Positions 52,863-62,179 of a stretch of DNA of 64,000 nucleotides are shown piece after piece. The notes under the pieces were generated by a model. The model had not been told where the DNA came from. It saw nothing but the letters and a program-made list of their open reading frames with translations, and made no database searches. The number at the start of each line of letters is the position of its first letter. The first letter of the stretch is position 1. The DNA comes from RGZA01 sp964568585 (GTDB lineage Bacteria > Pseudomonadota > Alphaproteobacteria > UBA9219 > RGZA01), in contig CAZMQI010000007.1 of assembly GCA_964568585.1 (NCBI GenBank), positions 16,069 to 80,068 of the forward strand, given 5' to 3'. The translations under genes and the position numbers were made by a program.

Positions 52863-53373
52863 GTTTTCATTTTTAATAGTCTGTTTCATTTTTTGTTGTA
52901 CTCCGCTGCTTCACGCAACTGAAACTGGTGGCGGGTTGTCGTCGGCCGTGAAACGCACAGGCATGCCCGTGCCGCGCTTTGCTAGCTTGAAGAGTGATGA
53001 AGTGAATATGCGTTCAGGCCCAGGACAGCGTTATCCGATTGTCTGGGTCTATAAACGCAAAGCGATGCCCGTTGAAATCACCGCCGAATTTGATACATGG
53101 CGCCGTATCCGCGACGTGCACGGCGCGGAAGGCTGGGTTCTACAGGGAATGCTTTCGGGTAAACGCATGGTGCTGGTGGTGGGCAAAACCATGCAGCCGG
53201 TTTTCAAGAAAAACGAAGCCAATTCAACGCTTCGCGGGCAGGCAGAGCCCGGCGTTCAGGGCAAGGCCATTAAATGTGATGAACAATGGTGCAAAATCGA
53301 ATTTGATAGCGTAAAAGGCTATATGAAACGGGAAAGCCTTTGGGGCCTTTATCCCGCCGAAAAAATTGATTAG
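52849..53373 (+). CDS. Exported SH3-domain protein
   Basis: This protein has 174 residues from the ATG at 52849, overlapping manC by 14 bases. A signal peptide (FSFLIVCFIFCCTPLLHA) is followed by two bacterial SH3 repeats: LKSDEVNMRSGPGQRYPIVW and a second unit ending in KCDEQWCKIEFDSVKGYMK. Bacterial SH3 domains bind cell-wall peptides, so it probably acts in the periplasm or at the envelope. It belongs to the DUF1058/SH3_4-like group, by memory. Confidence 0.82.
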   Translation: MVARKFSFLIVCFIFCCTPLLHATETGGGLSSAVKRTGMPVPRFASLKSDEVNMRSGPGQRYPIVWVYKRKAMPVEITAEFDTWRRIRDVHGAEGWVLQGMLSGKRMVLVVGKTMQPVFKKNEANSTLRGQAEPGVQGKAIKCDEQWCKIEFDSVKGYMKRESLWGLYPAEKID

Positions 53374-53415
53374 CCGTTCAATTGTATAACCCAATAAACG
53401 GCATATATTATTTGG

Positions 53416-54630
53416 ATGATGATGTCGTTAAAAAACAAAACCATTCTGTTGATTGTGACAGGCAGCATTGCTGCGTATAAAGCGCCAGAACTCATCCGGT
53501 TGCTGGTCAAAGAAGGTGTGCGCGTTATCCCCGTATTGACCAAAGGTGGCGCGCAATTCGTGACACCGCTTACGCTGCAAACACTTGCCGAAGAAAAGTC
53601 ATATTCCGAATTATTCTCCCTCACCGATGAAGCGGAGATGGGGCATATCAAACTCAGCCGCATTTCGGATCTTGTCGTGGTGGCACCCGCCAGCGCGGAT
53701 TTCATGGCCAAGATGGCTTATGGCCTTGCCGATGATCTGGCCAGCACATTGGTGTTGGCCAATACCAAACCAGTATTGATTGCACCTGCCATGAACCCAC
53801 AAATGTGGGCAGCCGCCGCAACACAGGATAATGCAAAGACGTTGGCAAAGCGCGGCGTGCAATTCATTGGCCCAGCATCAGGCGATGTTGCATGCCATGA
53901 AGACGGCGTTGGCCGCATGAGCGAACCAAGTGAAATTTTGGCGGCAATCAAAAAGCAATTCACGAACAGCGCTGCATTAAAAGGCCAACCTTTAAAAAAT
54001 AAGCGCGTCATCATCACCGCCGGCCCCACCGTGGAAGCGATTGACCCTGTGCGTTTCATTTCTAACCATTCATCGGGCAAGCAAGGTTTTGCGATTGCCA
54101 ATGCGTTGGCACAGGCAGGCGCGGATGTAACGCTTATACATGGGCCAACAGCGCTGACACCATCAAACGGAATTAAGAAAACGGTTTCTGTAACATCAGC
54201 CGATGATATGGCCAAAGCGGTGCATGCGGCATTGCCAGCCGATATCGCCATTTGCGCTGCCGCTGTTGCTGATTGGCGCGTGAAGCAAACCCAAACCAAT
54301 AAAATCAAGAAGGGTGCGAAGACGCCGACCTTAACACTGGAAGAAAACACCGATATTTTGTTGTCGCTTAGCCAGCATAAGAGGCGCCCGAAATTAGTGA
54401 TTGGCTTTGCCGCTGAAACCGAACAATTGGAAAAGAATGCGGTCGCCAAATTGGCACGTAAAAAATGTGACTGGTTATTGGCCAATGATGTATCGAACGA
54501 TGTCTTTGGCGCAGATACCAACCAGATTCTGTTTTTAAGCAGTGGTAAAAAACCGGAAAAGTGGGATAAGCTGACCAAGTCAGATATCGCAGAAAAGCTG
54601 ACGCAGAAAATTGTATCTTATTTTAAATGA
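53416..54630 (+). CDS. coaBC: Coenzyme A biosynthesis bifunctional protein CoaBC
   Basis: A 404-residue enzyme that makes 4'-phosphopantetheine: the C-terminal CoaB joins cysteine and the N-terminal CoaC decarboxylates. CoaC motifs are GSIAAYKAPELIR and APAMNPQMW (P-x-M-N-x-x-M-W). CoaB motifs are ITAGPTVEAIDPVRFISN, SSGKQG and the late K-x-K-K region. It runs into dut with 7 bases between the stop and that gene's start, forming the coaBC-dut pair common in bacteria. Confidence 0.96.
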   Translation: MMMSLKNKTILLIVTGSIAAYKAPELIRLLVKEGVRVIPVLTKGGAQFVTPLTLQTLAEEKSYSELFSLTDEAEMGHIKLSRISDLVVVAPASADFMAKMAYGLADDLASTLVLANTKPVLIAPAMNPQMWAAAATQDNAKTLAKRGVQFIGPASGDVACHEDGVGRMSEPSEILAAIKKQFTNSAALKGQPLKNKRVIITAGPTVEAIDPVRFISNHSSGKQGFAIANALAQAGADVTLIHGPTALTPSNGIKKTVSVTSADDMAKAVHAALPADIAICAAAVADWRVKQTQTNKIKKGAKTPTLTLEENTDILLSLSQHKRRPKLVIGFAAETEQLEKNAVAKLARKKCDWLLANDVSNDVFGADTNQILFLSSGKKPEKWDKLTKSDIAEKLTQKIVSYFK

Positions 54631-54637
54631 GGATTAT

Positions 54638-55090
54638 ATGACCGGGGCAATTCCACTTCAAATTCAACGTTTGCCACATGCGGCGGATTTATCATTGCCT
54701 GCTTACGCAACCGAACAATCGGCGGGAATGGATTTATTGGCCGCCGTTGAAACCGATACCATTTTGGCGCCGATGCAACGCACACTGGTTCCAACCGGTA
54801 TCGCGATTGCATTGCCAGCCGGATATGAAGCGCAGGTGCGTGCACGTTCAGGTCTGACCATCAAGAACGGATTATGTGTATTGAACGGCCCCGGCACGGT
54901 GGATGCCGATTACCGCGGCGAGATTAAAGTCATTCTGGCGAATTTGGGCAGTGAACCATTCGTCATCACGCGTGGCATGCGTATCGCGCAGCTGGTGATT
55001 GCAACTTATACCCGCATCAACTGGCAGGAAGTGCCGGAACTTACCGCATCATCGCGGGGTGCTGGTGGGTTTGGTTCCACGGGAACTTAA
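54638..55090 (+). CDS. dut: dUTP diphosphatase
   Basis: A 150-residue trimeric dUTPase that hydrolyses dUTP, keeping uracil out of DNA. All five motifs are visible: AGMDLLAA, RSGLTIK, GTVDADYRGEIKV, RGMRIAQLV and the C-terminal RGAGGFGSTGT arm. The start chosen follows a TGAGGAT site; the longer frame from 54611 overlaps coaBC. Its end overlaps the convergent gene at 55049 by about 40 bases. Confidence 0.96.
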   Translation: MTGAIPLQIQRLPHAADLSLPAYATEQSAGMDLLAAVETDTILAPMQRTLVPTGIAIALPAGYEAQVRARSGLTIKNGLCVLNGPGTVDADYRGEIKVILANLGSEPFVITRGMRIAQLVIATYTRINWQEVPELTASSRGAGGFGSTGT

Positions 55091-55732
55091 GCCCTGCACA
55101 CGGTCAAGCTGTTTAAGTGCTGTGCCGCGTATCCATCCCATAGTCATTTCATCACAAGCGCGATCAACATTTGAAATTACGTATAAACGTTCAAGCGTTG
55201 CGCGGTATTCATTGCCGTGTTTTGCAATGAAACTTGGCCAGGCAACTAACCGTTCATGATAGCCTTCCAAGGTTGCCTGATCGATGTGCGGCGATAGAAT
55301 AATTGCTTGCATGGCACGGCTTACATCATCCACGCACGGCATGGTGCTGGATGCCGCATCTTCATTAATAGCATCAATATCCATTAATAATTTAAGCGCA
55401 GCTTGTCTGCTTTTTGCATCAGCTTGTGAAGACGTTAATCCGCTGGGTGAAACAATACGTTGAATAGAAACCTTTGTAGGATCCAAGCATGCAATGAGTG
55501 CGCGGATTAATCGTTCCTGCTGATAATATCCTGCTTCAACGAATGGATTATCTTTAAGTGTGCGGCGTGCGCGAACTAAATCTCCAATCTGGCCAAGTTT
55601 TGTGTCGAGTTCGTATACACGCCTTGCATCAACCGCAGCTTCCAATTCGCTGGTGGCTGTCACAAGCCAAGCAGCGTTGGAGAATGGTCCATAAGATTGT
55701 GGTGCTTTTTTTCTTAATTGCAACATAAGCAT
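55049..55732 (-). CDS. Hypothetical protein convergent to dut
   Basis: This 227-residue protein belongs to no family I recognise. It appears wholly helical and soluble, rich in Ala, Leu and Arg, with no signal peptide. Segments such as NPFVEAGYYQQERLIRALIA and VDDVSRAMQAIILSPHI hint at a helical bundle. It overlaps the dut 3' end by 42 bases, which suggests that its exact end was shaped by the neighbour. Function unknown. Confidence 0.6.
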   Translation of the reverse strand: MLMLQLRKKAPQSYGPFSNAAWLVTATSELEAAVDARRVYELDTKLGQIGDLVRARRTLKDNPFVEAGYYQQERLIRALIACLDPTKVSIQRIVSPSGLTSSQADAKSRQAALKLLMDIDAINEDAASSTMPCVDDVSRAMQAIILSPHIDQATLEGYHERLVAWPSFIAKHGNEYRATLERLYVISNVDRACDEMTMGWIRGTALKQLDRVQGLSSRGTKPTSTPR

Positions 55733-55795
55733 ATTCAGTCACAACAAATGTGACTGGGCTAGATATAAAATAGTTTCAATCCTGCCATACGGGGA

Positions 55796-56458
55796 TTAAG
55801 ACGCTTTTCTAACGCCTTCTAGGGCTACAATCACATCGGCGGCAGTATTTTTCTTAACTTCTTCAACTGTCACGCCTTCAGCTAATTCACGAAGAATAAA
55901 GCCAGGTTTGCCATCGGTTGAAATGTCAAATACACCCAGTTCAGTGATAATGCGGTCAACACAGCCTTGGCCGGTCAATGGCAAGCTGCAACGCTTCACC
56001 ATCTTGGCTTCGCCCTTGGCGGTATGTTCCATCACGATGACGACGCGCTTTACGCCGGCCACCAAATCCATCGCGCCGCCCGGTCCTTTGACCATCTTGC
56101 CAGGTACAAGCCAGTTGGCAAGATCACCATTTTCGGCAACTTGCAATGCGCCAAGGATGGACAAATCGATATGGCCGCCGCGTACCATCGCAAATGATGT
56201 CGCGCTGTCAAAATACGATGAGCGTGGCAATGAGGTGATGGTTTGTTTGCCAGCATTGATCAAATCCGGATCTTCTTCGCCTTCAAACGGGAAGGGGCCA
56301 ACGCCAAGCATGCCGTTCTCGCTTTGCAGTGATACATCCACACCCTGTGGGATGTAGTTGGCAACAAGGGTCGGAATACCAATGCCCAGATTTACATAGA
56401 AGCCATCTTGTAATTCGGCGGCGGCTTTTTCAGCCATTTGTTCTCTTGTCCATGCCAT
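55796..56458 (-). CDS. scoB: 3-oxoacid CoA-transferase subunit B
   Basis: A 220-residue beta subunit of succinyl-CoA:3-oxoacid CoA-transferase, which exchanges CoA between succinate and acetoacetate. The catalytic glutamate lies in LQSENGMLGVGPFP, and GGHIDLSILGALQV is the conserved glycine-rich turn. It starts 3 bases after the stop of subunit A on the same strand. The heterodimer supports ketone-body use, a common pathway in alphaproteobacteria. Confidence 0.95.
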   Translation of the reverse strand: MAWTREQMAEKAAAELQDGFYVNLGIGIPTLVANYIPQGVDVSLQSENGMLGVGPFPFEGEEDPDLINAGKQTITSLPRSSYFDSATSFAMVRGGHIDLSILGALQVAENGDLANWLVPGKMVKGPGGAMDLVAGVKRVVIVMEHTAKGEAKMVKRCSLPLTGQGCVDRIITELGVFDISTDGKPGFILRELAEGVTVEEVKKNTAADVIVALEGVRKAS

Positions 56459-56461
56459 GAT

Positions 56462-57166
56462 TTATGCAGCCTTTTTTCTGGTGGTGCGTTGTTCAATACG
56501 TTTTTCATAGGCCTTGCCTTGGAAAATACGTTTTACAAAAATTCCCGGAGTGTGGATTTCATCGGGATTCAATTCGCCCGTTTCTACAAGGATTTCGACT
56601 TCGGCGATGGTTGTCGAAGCACACATCGCGCAGAGCGGGTTAAAGTTACGCGCGGTCTTATTATAGATAAGGTTGCCTTCGCGGTCGCCTTTCCATGCTT
56701 TGACAATTGCCAAATCAGCGCGGATACCGCGTTCCATGACATAGGTTTCGCCGTCAAATTCACGGGTTTCTTTTCCTTCGGCAAGCTGGGTGCCGACCGC
56801 GGTCTTGGTATAGAATGCCGGAATACCTGAGCCGCCAGCGCGCATGCGTTCAGCGAGCGTACCTTGCGGGTTGAATTCCAATTCCAGTTTTCCGGAAAGA
56901 TAAAGTTCAGCGAATAATTTGTTTTCACCAACGTATGATGAAATCATTTTACGGATTTGACCTTTTTCCATCAGCAGGCCAAGTCCGAAACCATCAACAC
57001 CAGCGTTGTTGGATACGATGGTAAGACCCATGACACCGCTTTCACGAATGGCAGCGATACAATTTTCAGGGATACCACATAATCCAAAGCCGCCTGCGGC
57101 GATGACCATGTTGTCTTTCAAAAGGCCCTTAAGGGCACTGGCGGCATCAGCATATACAAAGTTCAT
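56462..57166 (-). CDS. scoA: 3-oxoacid CoA-transferase subunit A
   Basis: A 234-residue alpha subunit paired with scoB. It has the typical start YADAASALKGLL, the glycine-rich AAGGFGLCGIPENCIAA motif, and the SNNAGVDGFGLGLLM loop. The next gene, scoB, follows by 3 bases, so both are made from one mRNA. The divergent neighbour upstream is sdhC; about 160 bp separate them and must hold both promoters. Confidence 0.95.
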   Translation of the reverse strand: MNFVYADAASALKGLLKDNMVIAAGGFGLCGIPENCIAAIRESGVMGLTIVSNNAGVDGFGLGLLMEKGQIRKMISSYVGENKLFAELYLSGKLELEFNPQGTLAERMRAGGSGIPAFYTKTAVGTQLAEGKETREFDGETYVMERGIRADLAIVKAWKGDREGNLIYNKTARNFNPLCAMCASTTIAEVEILVETGELNPDEIHTPGIFVKRIFQGKAYEKRIEQRTTRKKAA

Positions 57167-57326
57167 GAAGCATTACCCGATTGCGAGTTGTTCTTAAATT
57201 AAGGAATCGCACTATAAAAAACAATGAAGCGCTTAACAAGCCAATGATTGACATATCTTATCAAGGCCTTAAGGTTGGCCCCATCCAATCACACCTCAAA
57301 AGTTCAGCAAAAATGAGCGCCCCTAT

Positions 57327-57758
57327 ATGAGTGACAGCCCAGCCAAGCCCAGCGCATCCATCGCCAAGCGCCCGCGCCCACTTTCCCCGCATCTTCAAGT
57401 GTATCGTTTGCCGTTGGCGGCGATAACGTCTATCACGCATCGCGCAACCGGCGTTGCTCTGACAGGTGGCGCAGTTGTCTTAGTCGCTTGGCTGTATGCG
57501 GCTGCAAATAGCCCCGAATGCTTTGCATGGTTGCAAACCGCGTTGATGTCACCCATCGGGTTGGTGTGCTGTGCAGGATGGAGCCTTGCATTATTCTATC
57601 ATCTTTGCGCTGGCACCCGTCATTTGCTGTGGGATGCAGGCATCGGCTTTAAAAAAGAAACCGTATCCATCACCAATATCGTGGTGATTGCATCTGCGGT
57701 GCTGCTAACCGCTGCGGCATGGGCACTTGCTCTGCCAAAATTACCAATTGCATACTGA
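57327..57758 (+). CDS. sdhC: Succinate dehydrogenase cytochrome b556 subunit
   Basis: A 143-residue membrane anchor with three helices. It carries LALFYHLCAGTRHLLWD, in which the His ligates heme b and H-x-x-x-G-x-R-H is the family signature. It opens the operon sdhC-sdhD-sdhA; sdhD follows by 7 bases. It passes electrons from succinate oxidation to ubiquinone. Confidence 0.94.
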   Translation: MSDSPAKPSASIAKRPRPLSPHLQVYRLPLAAITSITHRATGVALTGGAVVLVAWLYAAANSPECFAWLQTALMSPIGLVCCAGWSLALFYHLCAGTRHLLWDAGIGFKKETVSITNIVVIASAVLLTAAAWALALPKLPIAY

Positions 57759-57765
57759 GGCTGAC

Positions 57766-58161
57766 ATGAACTCCAAAGCACAATCATATAGAAGTGACTT
57801 AGGCCGCGTACGCGGTTTAGGTTCTGCCAAAGAAGGTACGCATCATTGGTGGGTGATGAAGGTTTCGTCCTTCGCGCTTATCCCGCTGACCCTTTGGTTT
57901 GTATATTCGGTCTTGCATTTAATTGGCGGCGACCAAGCCGCCGTGCAGGCATGGGTTAAACAGCCGGTGCAAGCGATTACGTTATTATTATTCATCGGCT
58001 TTTCACTGCATCACAGTGCTAATGGTATCCAAACCGTGATGGAAGATTATATCCACACGCCATTTCTAAAAATTGTTTTGCTGGTTGGTAACAAGCTGCT
58101 TCACGTTGTGCTTGCCGCCGTCGCTGCATTCTCGATTATCACTCTTGCACTGAAAGTCTAA
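57766..58161 (+). CDS. sdhD: Succinate dehydrogenase membrane anchor subunit
   Basis: This protein has 131 residues from the ATG at 57766, preceded by TGAGG. Three hydrophobic helices are present, with the heme-ligand histidines and partner Asp in FSLHHSANGIQTVMEDY. The longer frame from 57727 overlaps sdhC and is not supported. It pairs with SdhC to anchor SdhAB and bind ubiquinone. sdhA follows by 3 bases. Confidence 0.93.
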   Translation: MNSKAQSYRSDLGRVRGLGSAKEGTHHWWVMKVSSFALIPLTLWFVYSVLHLIGGDQAAVQAWVKQPVQAITLLLFIGFSLHHSANGIQTVMEDYIHTPFLKIVLLVGNKLLHVVLAAVAAFSIITLALKV

Positions 58162-58164
58162 CGC

Positions 58165-59955
58165 ATGCCCGCTTACCAGATTATTGATCATCATTATGAC
58201 GTTGTTGTTGTGGGTGCGGGTGGCGCAGGCTTACGCGCAACCTTCGGCATGGCCGAAAAAGGTTTGAAGACCGCGTGTATCACCAAAGTTTTCCCGACAC
58301 GTTCACATACTGTTGCGGCGCAAGGCGGCATCTCTGCTGCGCTTGGCAATATGGGTGAAGATGATTGGCGCTTTCACATGTATGACACGGTGAAGGGTTC
58401 CGATTGGCTTGGCGACCAAGACGCCATTGAATATATGTGCCGCGAAGCCATTCCGGCGATTATCGAATTGGAACATTACGGCGTTCCGTTTAGCCGTACG
58501 GCGGAAGGTAAGATTTACCAGCGCGCATTCGGTGGTATGACCACCAATTACGGGAAGGGCATCGCGTATCGTACCTGCGCTGCCGCTGACCGCACAGGTC
58601 ATGCGATTTTGCACACCCTTTACCAACAATCCTTGAAGCACAGCGCAGAATTTTTCATCGAATACTTCGCCATGGATCTCATCATGGATGATGAAGGCGT
58701 ATGCCGTGGCGTGATGGCATGGAATTTGGACGATGGCACCATCCACCGTTTCCGTGCACAAACGGTTGTACTTGCAACGGGCGGTTATGGCCGCGCATAT
58801 TTCTCATGCACTTCTGCTCATACCTGCACGGGTGATGGCAATGCGATGGCGGTTCGTGCTGGCTTGCCGTTGCAAGATATGGAATTCATCCAATTCCATC
58901 CAACTGGCGTATATGGCGCGGGTTGTTTAATCACCGAAGGCGCACGTGGCGAAGGCGGTTATGTAACCAACGGCAATGGCGAACGTTTCATGGAACGCTA
59001 TGCGCCGTCTGCAAAAGATTTGGCAAGCCGCGACGTGGTGAGCCGTTCGATGACCATTGAAATCCGCGAAGGTCGTGGTTGTGGTCCCAAGAAAGATCAT
59101 ATCCATTTGCATCTTGAACATCTTGATCCGAAAATCCTGCATGAACGTTTGCCGGGCATTTCCGAAACTGCAAAAGTGTTTGCTGGCGTGGATGTGACCA
59201 AGGAACCAATCCCCATTCTGCCGACCGTGCATTATAATATGGGTGGTATCCCTACCAATTATCATGGCGAAGTGGTTCGCCCAACCAAAGACAATCCCGA
59301 TGCTATCGTGCCGGGCTTGATGGCGATTGGTGAAGCGGCATGCGTTTCGGTGCATGGTGCGAACCGTTTGGGTTCGAACTCGCTCCTCGATTTGGTGGTG
59401 TTTGGCCGCGCGGCTGCGATTAAAGCTTCGCAAGTTATCAAGCCGAATGCACCGCACAAGGTCCTGCCTGCATCCAGCGTGGATGGTATCATGGCGCGCT
59501 TTGATAAATTGCGGAATGCGAATGGTGGCACAAAGACCGCCGATATCCGCGATAAGATGCAGCATGTGATGCAAACCAATTGCGCCGTATTCCGCACTGA
59601 AGAAACATTGAAGACGGGCGTTGATGGTATGGCCGCATTGCTCAAACAGCGCACAGATTTGAAGGTTTCCGACCGTTCACTCATCTGGAATTCTGATTTG
59701 GTTGAAACGCTGGAATTGGATAATTTGCTGGTGCAAGCGATGATTACGGTATCCTCCGCGCACAACCGCAAGGAATCACGTGGCGCGCATGCACGCGAAG
59801 ATTTCAAAGACCGCGATGATGTGAATTGGATGAAGCACAGCGTTGCCTATATCGATGATACAAGTGGCAAGGTGACGATGGATTATCGCCCCGTGCATTT
59901 GTATACCATGAGCAAGGATGTGGAAGTCGTTCCGCCAAAACCACGCGTATACTAA
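58165..59955 (+). CDS. sdhA: Succinate dehydrogenase flavoprotein subunit
   Basis: A 596-residue catalytic subunit oxidising succinate to fumarate. It has the FAD dinucleotide fold VVVGAGGAGLRAT, the flavin-linking His in RSHTVAAQGG, an ELEHYGVPFSRT segment, and the active-site region VHGANRLGSNSLLDLVV. It follows sdhD by 3 bases. The expected next gene, sdhB, is displaced by about 1.3 kb holding two opposite-strand genes. Confidence 0.97.
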   Translation: MPAYQIIDHHYDVVVVGAGGAGLRATFGMAEKGLKTACITKVFPTRSHTVAAQGGISAALGNMGEDDWRFHMYDTVKGSDWLGDQDAIEYMCREAIPAIIELEHYGVPFSRTAEGKIYQRAFGGMTTNYGKGIAYRTCAAADRTGHAILHTLYQQSLKHSAEFFIEYFAMDLIMDDEGVCRGVMAWNLDDGTIHRFRAQTVVLATGGYGRAYFSCTSAHTCTGDGNAMAVRAGLPLQDMEFIQFHPTGVYGAGCLITEGARGEGGYVTNGNGERFMERYAPSAKDLASRDVVSRSMTIEIREGRGCGPKKDHIHLHLEHLDPKILHERLPGISETAKVFAGVDVTKEPIPILPTVHYNMGGIPTNYHGEVVRPTKDNPDAIVPGLMAIGEAACVSVHGANRLGSNSLLDLVVFGRAAAIKASQVIKPNAPHKVLPASSVDGIMARFDKLRNANGGTKTADIRDKMQHVMQTNCAVFRTEETLKTGVDGMAALLKQRTDLKVSDRSLIWNSDLVETLELDNLLVQAMITVSSAHNRKESRGAHAREDFKDRDDVNWMKHSVAYIDDTSGKVTMDYRPVHLYTMSKDVEVVPPKPRVY

Positions 59956-59964
59956 ACGTACAGC

Positions 59965-60519
59965 CTATCCGCCAGGCTGCCAGTCTTTTTCGTTGGTTTG
60001 GATAATCAGGTAATCCGGTCTGACTGGCTGGTTTTCGCGTTCGACACGGTACATGGCTAGCGCTGATGTATCAGGCGGTTTTTTCATTTTCAGCCGGATT
60101 TCTTCTACCGCTGCTGGACCGATTGAATCAATCACCACCATTTTGCCTTCATCTAAATCATGAAAGAACTCTTTGTCCGCAGGTAGCAGCATGACTTGTT
60201 GCGGATTAACAATCCGATCAACTTCAATTTCTGAATCTGCGCGGTCCACAGGTACGCGTCCGGTAATGGCGTGTACCAATAATTTAAAATGTCCCGGTCT
60301 GATTTTGCCGCCTGTTTTTGCAAGACGTTCAATTTCCTTGCTTGAATGAACCATGGTGTAGATGATTTTGTCCAAGTCGCAATCATACCCGATGCCAACA
60401 ACCAGCGCACAATGCTCATGCTCCGATGGACCAGATGGGTCTTGTGACATATGTGGAAAGTTACAGCGCACGAAATCGCCAACTTGTGGTTCTCTTAACC
60501 CTCGGTTTAACTCACTCAT
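59965..60519 (-). CDS. Hypothetical protein, weakly PemK/MazF-like
   Basis: This protein has 184 residues from the ATG at 60519; the longer frame to 60624 is less likely. VGDFVRCNFPHMSQDPSGPS and HCALVVGIGYDCDLDKIIYT loosely resemble the beta-barrel opening of PemK/MazF-fold proteins, but the C-terminal half is different and no antitoxin gene adjoins it. It lies, opposite in strand, between sdhA and sdhB. I would call it unknown. Confidence 0.5.
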   Translation of the reverse strand: MSELNRGLREPQVGDFVRCNFPHMSQDPSGPSEHEHCALVVGIGYDCDLDKIIYTMVHSSKEIERLAKTGGKIRPGHFKLLVHAITGRVPVDRADSEIEVDRIVNPQQVMLLPADKEFFHDLDEGKMVVIDSIGPAAVEEIRLKMKKPPDTSALAMYRVERENQPVRPDYLIIQTNEKDWQPGG

Positions 60520-60611
60520 GGTTCGCCTAAAAAAAATGCCTAAAATATATGAGTGGAATTTATCAAATATGCATGCCCTGCGGGTGGGTTGTATTACTTT
60601 CGGCGCATAAC

Positions 60612-60644
60612 AAAAACCCTGCAAAACTGTGCGTTTCGCAGGGT
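60612..60644 (-). terminator. Rho-independent terminator of the DUF937 gene
   Basis: On the minus strand a 12-base stem with one mismatch (ACCCTGC paired with GCAGGGT, inner AAAAC with GTTTC) closes on a 5-base loop and ends in a run of T. It lies 33 bases after the stop at 60677. Confidence 0.8.
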
Positions 60645-60676
60645 CTTAAACCTTAATTTCTAACGGTGAGTAGGTA

Positions 60677-61084
60677 TTAAGCGGCTTTTTGCGCGGCAAA
60701 CATATTCAGGATAGTGCCGATGAGCTGTGTATCCAATTGACCATCTGGCGATACGCGGTCAACCAGTTGTGGCAAGATTTTAGCAAGTTGCGTTGATGTT
60801 TCCTGCGGTGTCATGTTTGCGGCGGTTGCGATGTGTTGAACTTGTGTTTCGCCAAGACCTTGCTGAACCTGTTCGGCAGTTACTGGCAAATTCTGTCCGG
60901 TTGAAACCCATGACTGTACAATTTGACCAAGGCCATTTTTTTCGAAATTTTGTACGATAGTGGCGATGCCTTGTACGCCACCATTTTGTTGCACATAGCC
61001 GATGACCGCTTGCACAAGCGGACCTTGCTGGCCATTGCCGAGAGTTTTAATTGCTTGTTCCAAAATGATGTTCATCAGATTCAT
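60677..61084 (-). CDS. YidB/DUF937-family protein
   Basis: A 135-residue protein with the DUF937/YidB pattern: Gln- and Gly-rich helices (VIGYVQQNGGVQGIATIVQ), SWVSTGQNLPVTAEQVQQGLG, and NMTPQETSTQLAKILPQLVD near the end. Members are small soluble proteins of unknown function. It is encoded opposite to the sdh genes, between sdhA and sdhB, with its own terminator. Its start has a GGAACCGCC stretch rather than a strong ribosome-binding site. Confidence 0.83.
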   Translation of the reverse strand: MNLMNIILEQAIKTLGNGQQGPLVQAVIGYVQQNGGVQGIATIVQNFEKNGLGQIVQSWVSTGQNLPVTAEQVQQGLGETQVQHIATAANMTPQETSTQLAKILPQLVDRVSPDGQLDTQLIGTILNMFAAQKAA

Positions 61085-61288
61085 GGCGGTTCCTTATGTT
61101 ATGGATTATGAGCTTAAGCTAGCGGAACAGGGGTGGGGCTGTCGAATCATGCATGCGGGCTTAATAAAACCGGTGATTTTGAGGTTCAATTGGGCAAGAA
61201 AGTCATTGAAGTTGCGGCCTGCACTTCATATTATGAACGCAATTCATTTCCTGCCCCTTACCTCATTGAAATCCTGCATCGAGCTCTT

Positions 61289-62071
61289 ATGGTTGAACTT
61301 ACCCTTCCGGCGCATTCGAAAATCCAAACCGGTGTTACACACCCCGCAGTTGCTGGCGCAAAGAACCCGCGCAAATTCAAAATCTATCGTTTCAATCCGG
61401 ATAAGAACGACAATCCAACCTTGGATACGTACACCGTTGATATGGATGATTGCGGTCCGATGGTGTTGGACGCCCTGTTATATATCAAAAACAAAATTGA
61501 CCCGACGTTGACTTTCCGCCGTTCATGCCGCGAAGGTATTTGCGGTTCATGTGCGATGAACATCGATGGCCAGAATACCTTGGCGTGTTTAAAGGCGACC
61601 GATGATTGCCATGGCGATGTCAGCGTATACCCATTGCCGCATCGTCCGGTCGTGAAGGATTTGATCCCTGACGTCACGCAGCTTTACGCGCAATACGCAT
61701 CCATTCAGCCTTGGTTACAAACCCAAACGTTGCCACCACCAGATAAGGAACGGTTGCAATCGCAAGATGAGCGCAAAAAGCTTGATGGATTGTATGAATG
61801 CATTCTGTGCTTCTGCTGCTCCACATCTTGCCCCAGCTATTGGTGGAATGAAGAACGTTATCTTGGCCCCGCAATTTTGCTGCAAGCCTACCGCTGGATT
61901 GCCGATAGCCGCGATGAAATGACGGGCGAACGTTTGGATAATCTGGAAGATCCATTCCGTTTGTACCGCTGCCATACCATCATGAATTGCACCAATGCTT
62001 GCCCAAAGGGTCTTAACCCCGCGCAAGCGATTGCAGAAATTAAGCAATTGATGGTCGAGCGCCGCGCCTAA
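61289..62071 (+). CDS. sdhB: Succinate dehydrogenase iron-sulfur subunit
   Basis: This protein has 260 residues from the ATG at 61289; the frame from 61133 would add 52 residues foreign to the family. The 2Fe-2S ferredoxin domain has SCREGICGSCAMNIDG and a later Cys. The 4Fe-4S motif is CILCFCCSTSCP, and the 3Fe-4S motif is CHTIMNCTNACPKGLNP. It carries electrons from SdhA to quinone. It is cut off from sdhCDA by two minus-strand genes, so it needs its own promoter or a long read-through transcript. Confidence 0.95.
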   Translation: MVELTLPAHSKIQTGVTHPAVAGAKNPRKFKIYRFNPDKNDNPTLDTYTVDMDDCGPMVLDALLYIKNKIDPTLTFRRSCREGICGSCAMNIDGQNTLACLKATDDCHGDVSVYPLPHRPVVKDLIPDVTQLYAQYASIQPWLQTQTLPPPDKERLQSQDERKKLDGLYECILCFCCSTSCPSYWWNEERYLGPAILLQAYRWIADSRDEMTGERLDNLEDPFRLYRCHTIMNCTNACPKGLNPAQAIAEIKQLMVERRA

Positions 62072-62179
62072 AAAAAGAAGCGTTTAATACGAATTCAAAA
62101 CATTATTGACCGTTTTGGCGGGGTGTGAAAAGCTGTTGGCATATTAGCACCTCTTATTCACATTCGTGGAGATACCCGC

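Noticed and set aside
53718..54578. 286-codon open frame on the minus strand inside coaBC
   Set aside because: It lies wholly antisense to a clear enzyme gene, and its translation is low-complexity with no motif.
58927..59574. 215-codon open frame antisense to sdhA
   Set aside because: Its translation is rich in His, Arg and Met, typical of a frame shadowing a conserved gene; no ribosome-binding site or family motif.
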